A stretch of 64,000 nucleotides of DNA. Source: Xestospongia muta (lineage: Eukaryota; Porifera; Demospongiae; Haplosclerida; Petrosiidae). The translations under genes were made by a program, and so were the position numbers. Under the pieces are notes generated by a model that saw only the letters and a program-made list of their open reading frames with translations, was not told where the DNA came from and did no database searches. Positions 39,389-50,499 of the stretch are shown here, piece by piece. The stretch lies in NCBI GenBank assembly GCA_963693285.1, contig OY848921.1, positions 2,964,497-3,028,496 of the forward strand. The letters are read 5' to 3'. Numbering within the stretch: position 1 is the first letter of the stretch; the number at the start of each line of letters is the position of its first letter.

Positions 39389-39410
39389 ATGGGAGGATGT
39401 CTAAGAAGAC
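39389..39410 (+). CDS. Gene F exon 1 (MGGCLRR), phase-1 exit
   Basis: ATG plus 19 bases and donor GTAAGT at 39411-39416. It encodes MGGCLRR with one base carried over. Its upstream block (from about 39160) matches those of B and D, and the first array 3 unit follows 2.9 kb downstream. Confidence 0.6.
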
Positions 39411-39416
39411 GTAAGT

Positions 39417-42300
39417 CAAAATCAAATTTTACAGATGATCAGTAAATAATTGTTCATCAAATTGACACGCATAACTGAATACACACACTTGATAGCTATG
39501 TTCAGGTAAAGTATCAGCAACACCACTATTTATTGTATCATTAAAACATTGCACTCAGACATTAAACCTGTTCTCTAGCCAATATATTAAAATGTTATGT
39601 TACTAGACAAAACATACATCCAATGTACAAATTGTTGGTCTAATATGAAAGACAAGAGTTAAACATTTTGCTCATTATTAATTCTTGTTTTTTAGCCTAA
39701 CTTGCTTGCTACATCTGATAGAGCAGAGCTTTATCATGGCCTAAATCATGTTAGCCATGCTAGACCAGTACTAGTCTGGTCATATTCTATATCCTTTTCT
39801 GTGACTGTCTGCCAAACTTTCAATTTGTCACTTCTAAAAACAAAACAACACATAGAAAAGCAAATCAGCATTATTGCTATGTTTTTTTAAAACTGCGTGT
39901 GTCTATAATATTATGCTTATAAGAATTTAACTTTTGATGACTGTTATGTAAATTGGTTGTTTTAATCAATTTATTGTCAATTATGTTCCATACATACCTA
40001 CAGAATATACAATAAAAAGTGTTGATAACACATACTGTTTTTATTACTAATTACTATGGAATTCCATAGGCCATATGCTTCAATAAATGACTTTTCATAA
40101 AGTATATGTGTCTAGTATGGAGGGGTGTCCAATTATAAATTCCCCAATGACAGCACTCATACACAAGCACACACATTTATATGCTATCGCTTACAAGAAG
40201 CTTATGACTAGATACTTTATAACAAGAACCATTTAGATATAGCACATGACATCACAGAATTATATTCAATACTAACAATAGGAGTGTTACTACAACTATA
40301 ACTAAACTTACAATTATTTTATTACTATTAATAACACTGATCAAGACAGTAAAAATAAAATCAACACACACAAAATATCACAAGTAAATTAAAGGTATAG
40401 TACGACTGTATAGTGTTCAGTTCATATCTTATTCTGGATTATGAATTCGTGAGCAGATAAAAGTATCAGTGACACCAATATTGTATTTAGTAAGACATTG
40501 CTCTCAGGCATAAACTCGTTACTAATAAAGAAATGATTAATTATACAAAACATATACTCAAAATAGCATTTTGTCATTTCAACCATTGTCTTTGTTACCA
40601 TAATTTCATCAATATGACGTAAGCCCAATATTGAGTTACCACAAAGCCAAAACTGGTCTAACTCAATATGTATAAAGTCAACTAGAAGCCAAAAGGTACT
40701 CTTTGTAGTTATGTCTAGTAATTGAAGCTATGAGCAAGAGATGAATACTATTTCAACTTAACTAATTGGATTAGGAACAGTTGAAACAGAATCTGCTTAT
40801 AGCTTCAATTGAAGCAATGATTCAATTACTATAGCAAAGTGGATGTAAAAGAAATGTGGTTGTAGATGCAACTAGTTGGCTTTATGCATATTAAGATACA
40901 CTATAGTTGGCCTTGTAGCAACTTAGAATAGGTTTACATCATAATAATGAAACTGTGGTAACGAAGACCTCGGTTAAAATGACAAAATGCTTTTTTCAGT
41001 GTAGACCCAATGTATAACTCATTAGCCTAATATGAAAGACAAGACTTAACAATATTGCTCATTAATTCTTGTTTTTTAGTCTACCTTTGATGTTAAATCT
41101 AATAGACGAGAATCCTATAATGGCCTAAGTCATGTCAGTTATGCTAGACCAGTTTGATCATATCCTATGTCCTTTCTATAGATGTCTGTCGAACATTTAA
41201 GTTAATTGTCACTTCTGAAATCAAAGCAATACATATACAAGCAAATCAACTTTAATGCTATGTTTTTTAAGACTGCATGAGTCTAAAATACTATACTCAA
41301 GAAGTTAACTTTCTTGACACTGTTAAAAAATATTGGTTGTTTTGACCAATTCATGGTCACTTAAGTTGCATATATGCCTATACAAAATACAAGGAAAAGT
41401 GTTGACAACACACTATTGAATTGCACAGTTCATTAAAGGTGGAACAACACATAATCCTTAGCCTACCGTTTCAGCATTTCTTCCATTGAATTTGGTAACA
41501 AGATACTTTAGTACAAAAATATAATATATGATATGACATAATTGTATCGTACTAACTATAACAATGTTGTTACAACTATAGCTAAAACTTATAACTATTT
41601 TACTGCTATAACTAACACAGATAACGTAGGAAAAGAGTATCAACACAAAATAGTATATGTGGTATTTTGTGTTGACACTATATTACTATTTTGTTTTGAT
41701 ATATAGTCTATACTATACCTATAGTTTATACTATATCTATGGTTTACTTGTACCCAAGTAAACTATAGATAGAGTATAGACTGTATAATGTCCCTATACC
41801 AGATACTTCTTACATCATCAATATAAGTGCCTATATTGATACCTACACCAGTATAGTTACAACCCACATTGACATATGTATAGGAGTGCCATTATTATTA
41901 TACATCAAATTATACTTATGTACCTGGAACTGTAGTATGGCACCTTATGAAGGCCAAGCAAATTTAAGTGTTGTCTACTTATACTTAATTGTTCTTAATA
42001 AAAATGAAAAGATATATTTAGCTGTCAAAATCTGGTGATTTTATTGTTCTTTGGTATTTTTATATATGTGTGTTTTCTTTTCTTCCATATAAACTAATGT
42101 CTCTTTTGATGATTAATTATCTATACTACATCAATAAGAAATGAACGATACAAAATGTTAGTTAACATATTATTGGAAATTTTGATGCTGGTTATAATTT
42201 GCCACCACACTCTATAGTATTGTAGATTTATGTCATAATTTTGTTAATTCATCAACAATTTGTCTTCTTTCAATGAAGTATTTACTTTTCCTTTCAATAT
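39417..42300 (+). other. Gene F intron 1, part upstream of the array
   Basis: No exon is recognised. Two diverged copies of one ~350-bp segment are present (about 39580-39960 and 41000-41340), followed by a block (about 41440-42000) that matches 1800-2345 in gene B and includes the fold-back element. Confidence 0.5.
41641..41780. repeat. Fold-back (MITE-like) element, copy 2
   Basis: CAACACAAAATA (41641-41652) pairs with TATTTTGTGTTG (41663-41674). CTATGGTTTACTT (41737-41749) pairs with AAGTAAACTATAG (41756-41768), now with one G-T wobble. It occupies the same place relative to exon 1 and the array as the copy at 1985-2126. Confidence 0.6.
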
Positions 42301-42348
42301 GAACAATAAATGCATCAAAATAATATTGGTGATTATTAAACAATACAG

Positions 42349-45300
42349 CTTGTGAGTATAACATATATATTATGCTTATTAAATTGCTCAATTGACATTT
42401 TCTTCATTCTTCATTTCTATATCAACCAATGATTGTATCAAACATGGGTGATTATCCTATAATATAGCTGGTGAGTATAATATATCAATTAGTTTACTCA
42501 ATTAAATTTTTCCCACTTTTCTCTTCAATATCAACCAATGATTGTATCAAATATTGGTGATTATCTATACAATACAGCTTGTGAGCATAACAACTTACTA
42601 ATTTGTTAATTAACATTTTGTCTACTCTTCTCTCCTCTCCAATATTAACCAATGAATACATTAATATTGACAAATATGTAACAATACAGCTAGTGAGTGC
42701 AATATATTCATTAATTTACTTATTTAACATTTCTCCATTCTTCTCTTTAATATAAAAAATGATTGAATTGAATATTGTGATGATAAAACAATACAGATCG
42801 TGAGTATAATATATATTCATTAATCTAATTAGTTACATTATGTCTATTTTTAACCAATTATTGTGCAAATATTGGTGATTATGTAACAATACAGCTGGTG
42901 AGTATTATATATACTTATAAATTTACTTAATTTACATTTTGTCCACTCTTCTCAAACATTAATTGTATTAAATGCTGGTTATTATGAAACAATACAGTAG
43001 GTTAGTATAATATAACTATTAATTTGCTTAATTGACATTTTGTTCACTCTTCTCTTCAATATAAATCAATGATTACATCAACTATTGGTAATTATTAAAC
43101 AATATAGCTAGTGAGTATAATATACCTATAATCTTTACTCAATTAACATTTTGTCCATTTTCTTCAACCATATATTATATGAAATATTGTGATTAATATG
43201 AAACATTACAGATTGTGAGTATAATAAACGTATGAATTGAGTAGTTGACAATTTGTTCATTTTTCTCTTCAATATCAACCAATGATTACATCAAATATTA
43301 ATGATTATCATGCAATCTAGCTGGTGAGTATAATATACTTATTATTCCAACTCAAATATTTTTTGTCCTTCAATAATAACTAATATTAGCATCAAATATT
43401 GCGATTAGTATGGACAATACAGATTGTGAGTATAATAAACTTTTTAATTTATTCAATTGACATTTTGTCCACTCTCTATTTAATATCAACTAATGATTAC
43501 ATCAAATATTGGTGATTATCATACAATATAGTTTGTGAGTTAAAAAAATTATTAATTTACTAAATTGACATTTGTCCACTCTTCTATTTAATATCAACCA
43601 ATGACTGCATCAAATATTGGTGATTATCATACAATACAGTTTGTGAGTTTAAAAAATATATATATGAAATTCGATTGACATTTGTCAACCCTATTATTTT
43701 ATACCAACCAATGATTGTATGAAATATTGACAAATATGTAACAATACAGCTAGTAAGTGCAATATATTTATTAAAAATTTTATTGATATTTGTCCATTGC
43801 CCTCTTTACTGTCAAAAAATCATTTGATCAAATATTGGTGATTATAACAAAAATACAGACCGTGAGTATAAATATGCATATTTATTAATTTACTTCATTT
43901 ACTTTTTTTCCATCTTTCTCAACCAATGATTGTGCAAATATTTGTGATTATGTAACAATACAGCTTGTGAGTATAATATATACTTATTAATTTACTTAAT
44001 TTGTATTTTTTCCATTCTTCTCAAACATTGATTGTATTAAATGTGGATAATTATAAAACAATACAGTAGGTTAGTATAATATAACTATTAATTTGCTTAA
44101 TTGACATTTTGTTCACTCTTCTCTTCAATATAAATCAATGATTACATCAACTATTGGTAATTATTAAACAATATAGCTAGTGAGTATAATATACCTATAA
44201 TCTTTACTCATTTAACATTTTGTCCATTTTCTTCAACCATATATTATATGAAATATTGTGATTAATATGAAACATTACAGATTGTGAGTATAATAAACGT
44301 ATGAATTGAGTAGTTGACAATTTGTTCATTTTTCTCTTCAATATCAACCAATGATTACATCAAATATTAATGATTATCATGCAATCTAGCTGGTGAGTAT
44401 AATATACTTATTATTCCAACTCAAATATTTTTTGTCCTTCAATAATACCTAATATTAGCATCAAATATTGCAATTAGTATGGACAATACAGATTGTGAGT
44501 ATAATAAACTTTTTAATTTATTCAATTGACATTTTGTCCACTCTCTATTTAATATCAACTAATGATTATATCAAATATTGGTGATTATCATACAATATAG
44601 TTTGTGAGTTAAAAAGATTATTAATTTACTAAATTGACATTTTGTCTTCTCTTCTATTTAATATGAACCAATGACTGCATCAAATATTGGTGATTATCAT
44701 ACAATACAGTTTGTGAGTTTAAAAAATATATATATGAAATTCGATTGACATTTGTCAACCCTATTATTTTATACCAACCAATGATTGTATGAAATATTGA
44801 CAAATATGTAACAATACAGCTAGTAAGTGCAATATATTTATTAAAAATTTTATTGATATTTGTCCATTTCCCTCTTTATTGTCAAAAAATCATTTGATCA
44901 AATATTGGTGATTATAACAAAAATACAGACCGTGAGTATCAATATACATGTTTATTAATTTACTTCATTTACTTTTTTTCCATCTTTCTCAACCAATGAT
45001 TATGCAAATATTTGTGATTATGTAACAATACAGCTCGTGAGTATAATATATACTTATTAATTTACTTAATTTGTATTTTGTCCATTCTTCTCAAACATTG
45101 ATTGTATTAAATGTGGATAATTATAAAACAATACAGTAGGTTAGTATAATATAACTATTAATTTGCTTAATTGACATTTTGTTCACTCTTCTCTTCAATA
45201 TAAATCAATGATTACATTAACTATTGGTAATTATTAAACAATATAGCTAGTAAGTATAATATACCTATAATCTTTATTCAATTAACATTTTGTCCATTTT

Positions 45301-48300
45301 CTTCAACCATATATTACATCAATATTGTGATTAATATGGAACATTACAGATTGTGAGTATAATAAAGTTATTAATTGAATAGTTGACAATTTGTTCATTT
45401 TTCTCTTCAATATCAACCAATGATTACATCAAATATTAATGATTATCATGCAATCTAGCTGGTGAGTGTAATATACTTATTATTCCAACTCAGATATATT
45501 TTGTTCTTCAATAATAACTAATATTAGCATCAAATATTACGATTAGTATGGACAATACAGATTGTGAGTATAATAAACTTAATTTATTCAATTGACATTT
45601 CACTCTTCTATTTAATATCAACTAATGATTACATCAAATATTGGTGATTATCATACAATACAGTTTGTGAGTTAAAAAAATTATTAATTTACTTAATTGA
45701 CATTTTGTCCACTCTTCTCTTCAATATCAACTAATGATTGCATTATATATTTATAATTATCGTACAATACAGTTTGTGAGTTTAGAAACTTATTAATTTA
45801 ATTCAATTGAATTTGTCAACTCTATTCTTTTATACCAATCAATGATTGCATCACATATTGACAAATGTGTAACAATACAGCTAGTAAGTGCAATATATTT
45901 ATTAAAATATTTTATTGACATTTGTCCATTACCCTCTTTGTTATCAAAAAATTATTTAATCAAATATTGGTGATTATAAAAAATACAGACCGTAAGTATA
46001 ATATATATATATATTTACTTCATTTACATTTTGTCCATTTTTCTCAAACAACGATTGTTCAAATGTTGGTAATATGTAACAATGCAGCTGGTGAGTACAA
46101 TATACTTATTAATTTACTCAATAAACATTTTATCCCTTTTTGTTATTCAATGATGTTGTTAAATATTGATGATTTTGAAACAATATAGCTGGTGAGTATA
46201 ATATATTTATTAATTTTCTTATTTTACATTTTGAGCATTCTTCTCAACCATTGATTTTATTAAATGCGGATAATTATGAAACAATACAGTTGGTTAGTAT
46301 AATATAACTATTAACTTACTCAATTAACATATTATTCACTCTTCTCTTCAATATAAATCAATGATTACATCAACTATTGGTAATAATTAAACAACATAGT
46401 TAGCGAGTATAACATACTTATAAATTTTATTCAGTTAACATTTTGTTCATTTTCCTCAACCATTTATTGCATCAAATGTTATTATTAATATGGAACATTT
46501 ACAGATTGTGAGTATAATAAATTTATGATTTTATTAATTACCTTTTGTTCATTTTTCTCTCTAATATCTATCAACCAATGAATGCACCAATTTTTGGTGA
46601 TATAACAATACAGTTGGTGAGTATGATATACTTACTAATTTTACTCAATTGGTATTTTATTCTTCAATATTAAACAATGATATCACCAAATATTGTCATT
46701 AATATGGAACAATTCAGATTGTGAGTATAATATTCTTATTAGTTTACTCAATTGACGTTTTTCCATTTTCTATTCAATATAAATCAATGATTGTATCAAC
46801 TATTGGTAATTATTAAACAATATAGCTGGTGAGTATCATATACTTTTAAATTTTACTCAGTTAACATTTTGTCCATTTTCCTCAACCATTTATTGCATCA
46901 AATATCATTATTAATATGGAACATTACAGATTGTGAGTATAATAAACTTATTAATTTATTCAATTGACATTTTGTCCATTTGTCTCTTCAATATTAACCA
47001 ATATTATATGAAATATGGTGATTATAAAACATTATAGCTGGTGAGTATGATGTTCCTATAAATTGACTCAATTGACTTTGTGTCTATTCTTCTCAAACAT
47101 CGATTGCATGCATCAATATTGGTGATTATTTGTTCTTTAACCAATTATTTCACCAAATATTGTCATTAATATGGAATGATACAGATTGTGAGTATGATAA
47201 TCTTATTAATTTATTCAATTGACATTTTGTCCATTTTCCTTTTCAACATCAACCAATGATTATATCAAATATTGGTGATAATCATACAATATAGTTTGTG
47301 AGTTAAAGCGTATAAATTCACTTAATTGACATTTTGTCCACTTTTCTCTCCATTAACAACCAATAATTATATTTAAAATGTTGATTGTCATACAATACAG
47401 TTTGTAAGTTCAAAATCTTGTTATTTTATTAAATTGACATTTTATCCACTCTTTTCTTTAATAACCAATGATTACATCAATATTGACAAATATGAAACAA
47501 TACAGCTAGTGAGTGCAATATATTTGTTAATTTACTTAATTGACATTTGTTTATTCTTCTCTTCAATATCAACCATTGATTGAATCAAATATTGGTAATT
47601 ATTATAACAATACAGCTGGTGAGTATAATATACTTATTAATTTTACTCAAATGAGTGCCCATTTTATCCATTTTTCTCAACCAATGATTGCATCAAATAT
47701 TGTGATTAAAATGGAACAATACAGATTGTGAGTATAGTTATTAATTTACTTAATTGACATTTTGTCTTTAATACAAACCAATGATTATGTCAAATATTGG
47801 TGTTTATGAAAAATACAGCTGGTGAGTATATTACACTTATTTATTTATTTAATTGATAATTTGTCCATTCTTCTTTTCCATATCAACCAATGCTTGGATC
47901 AAATATTGGTGATTATGAAACAATATAGCTTGTAAGTATAATATGATTATAACTTACTTGTTTGATAATTTTCTATTCTTTTCTTCATTATCAATAAATG
48001 ATCAATGATAAATGATAAATGATTAAAAATTTGTAATTATGAAACAATACAGCTGGTGAGTATAATATACTCAATTGATATTTTTACCAATTCTTCACTT
48101 CAATATCAACAAATATCTACTTCAAATTTTGGTGATTATTATTTAATACAGTTTGTGAGTTAAAAACCTTAGTTTACTTAATTGACATTTTCTCCACTGT
48201 TTTCTTTATAATCAACCAATGATTATATCCAAATTGATAAATATGTAACAATACAGCTAGTGAGCACAATATATTTATAAATATTATTCTAATATTTTGT

Positions 48301-50059
48301 CCATTTTTTTCTTTAATCAACCAATGATTGTATCAAATATTAATGATTATCATACAATATAGCTGGTAAGTATAATATACTTATTATTCCAACTCAAATA
48401 TTTTTTGTCCTTCAATAATAACTAATATTAGCATCAAATATTGCGATTAGTATGGACAGTACAGATTGTGAGTATAATAAACTTAATTTATTCAATTGAC
48501 ATTTGTCCACTCTCTATTTAATATCAACTAATGATTACATCAAATATTGGTGATTATCATACAATATAGTTTGTGAGTTAAAAAAATTATTAATTTACTA
48601 AATTGACATTTTGTCCACTTTTCTATTTAATATCAACCAATGACTATCAAATATTGGTGATTACCATACAATACAGTTTGTGAGTTAAAAATATATTAAT
48701 ATACTTCAATTGACATTTTGTCCACTGTTCTCTTTAATATTAACCAATGAGTACATCAATATTGACAAATATGTATCAATACAGCTAGTGAGTGCAATAT
48801 ATTCATAAATATACTTATATAGTTGACATATGTCCATTCTTCTCTATAATATAAAAAATGTTTCAATCAAATATTGGTGATTATTACAAAATACAGACGG
48901 TGAGTATAATATATATTTATTGATTTAATTTTGTCCATTTTTCATTTCAATGGTTGCATCAAAAATTTATTATTATTAAATAATACAGCTGGTGAGTACA
49001 ATATTACTTGATTTACTCAATTTAAAATTTTTCCATTTTTGTCAACCAATGATTGTTGAAATGTTGGGCAATTATGTAACAATACAGGTGGTGAGTGTAG
49101 TATACTTATTAATGTACTCAATAGACATTTTATTCCTTTTTGTCATCCAATTATTTCATCAAATATTGATGATTGTTAAACAATACAGCTGGTTAGTATC
49201 ATAAACTTTAAATTCTTACTCAATTGACATTTTTCCATTTTTCTTCAATATAAATTAATGATTGTATCAACTATTGGTAATTATTGAACAATATAGCTGG
49301 TGAGTATAATATACTTAAATTTTTTTACTCAATTGACATTTTGTCTATTTTCCTCAACCATTAATACATCAAATATCTTGATTAATATGAAACAATGCAG
49401 ATTGTGAGTATAATAAACTTATGAATTTATTAATTAACAATTAATTCCCTTTTCTCTCTAATATCAACCAATGGTTGCAATAAATATTAATGGTTATGAA
49501 ACAATACAGCTGGTGAGTATAATATACTTATTGAGTTTACTCAATTGGTATTTTATCTTTTAATATTAACCAATGATTGCACCAAACATTGTGATTAACA
49601 CGGAACAATACAGATTGTGAGTATCATATACTTATTTATTTACTTAATCAAAATTTTGTTTGTTCTTCTTTTTAATATAAACCAATGATTGAATCAAATA
49701 TTGGTGATTGTGAAACATAGCAGCCGGTGAGTATGATATTTTTATTAATTTACTCACTTGTCATTTTCATTCATTCTTTTCTTTAATATTAACCAATGAT
49801 TATATCAAATATTGTTGATTATCATACAATACAGTTTGTGAGTTAGAAACTTATTAATTTACTTTATTGAAATTTTGTCCATTCTTCTCTTCAATAACAA
49901 CCAATGATTGAATTATTAACTATTGTTAATTATACAATATAGCTGGTGAGTATCATATACTTATTAATGTTCTCAATCATTTGTTGATTCTTTTCATTGA
50001 TATCAACTAATGATTTCATGAAACATATTGATGAATACAAATCAATACAGTTGGTAAGT
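42349..50059 (+). repeat. Array 3 (gene F): 73 tandem ~107-bp units with YAG|NNN|GT donor
   Basis: Position and triplet: 42349 CTT, 42468 CTG, 42578 CTT, 42690 CTA, 42797 ATC, 42895 CTG, 42998 TAG, 43108 CTA, 43212 ATT, 43321 CTG, 43423 ATT, 43532 TTT, 43640 TTT, 43750 CTA, 43859 ACC, 43964 CTT, 44067 TAG, 44177 CTA, 44281 ATT, 44390 CTG, 44492 ATT, 44601 TTT, 44710 TTT, 44820 CTA, 44929 ACC, 45034 CTC, 45137 TAG, 45247 CTA, 45350 ATT, 45459 CTG, 45561 ATT, 45664 TTT, 45773 TTT, 45881 CTA, 45989 ACC, 46088 CTG, 46189 CTG, 46290 TTG, 46400 TTA, 46505 ATT, 46614 TTG, 46718 ATT, 46826 CTG, 46930 ATT, 47038 CTG, 47185 ATT, 47295 TTT, 47401 TTT, 47506 CTA, 47616 CTG, 47725 ATT, 47819 CTG, 47929 CTT, 48053 CTG, 48152 TTT, 48257 CTA, 48363 CTG, 48465 ATT, 48570 TTT, 48677 TTT, 48785 CTA, 48897 ACG, 48989 CTG, 49088 GTG, 49189 CTG, 49297 CTG, 49401 ATT, 49510 CTG, 49614 ATT, 49724 CCG, 49835 TTT, 49943 CTG, 50051 TTG. 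Non-GTGAGT donors are GTAAGT, GTTAGT, GTGAGC and one GCGAGT (46403). One unit near 47101-47160 has lost its signals. Phase 1 is open; a ten-residue motif NSDFFSNPLA recurs. Confidence 0.92.
42998..46087 (+). repeat. Higher-order repeat in array 3: ~1.07 kb ten-unit block, three copies
   Basis: The TAG-bearing units at 42998, 44067 and 45137 are 1069 and 1070 bp apart, and the nine units after each carry almost the same triplets in the same order. Near-identical sequence between the first two blocks shows recent tandem duplication of ten units at once, which in the coding reading adds ten residues. Confidence 0.9.
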
Positions 50060-50499
50060 TAACTTATTTTTTTTGTTCAATTGACATTACTTACATATTT
50101 TTTGCTTAATGTGGTACCCAATAATTGTATGTAAGTTTAAAGTGATATTTTAAATTAAATTGTCAATTTTATGTGTTATTATTATGTAACAATATTTGCT
50201 TTTGTTATATGATACATAATTATAGTAAGTTAATATTATAAAATGATAGACAATACTATATTCTCTTCATAATATTTTAAAATCATGTAACATGAAAATG
50301 ATTTGAATATTGTAATTAATTACTGTGTATATATCTCCCCATGTGAATAAATAAGTTACATCAGTGTTTAGTAATATATATCAAAGTTCAAGTAGTTTTT
50401 AAAACTAACAATTATTACTTTTATTATTGTAGTTTTGTTATACTTTGTACAACTGTTTGAATTATTATATAGCAATTTTAATGATTGTTTGTTATTTAG

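Noticed and set aside
40422..41646. Minus-strand frames at 40422-40628 and 41458-41646
   Set aside because: No domain and not conserved in the parallel introns; chance frames in AT-rich DNA.
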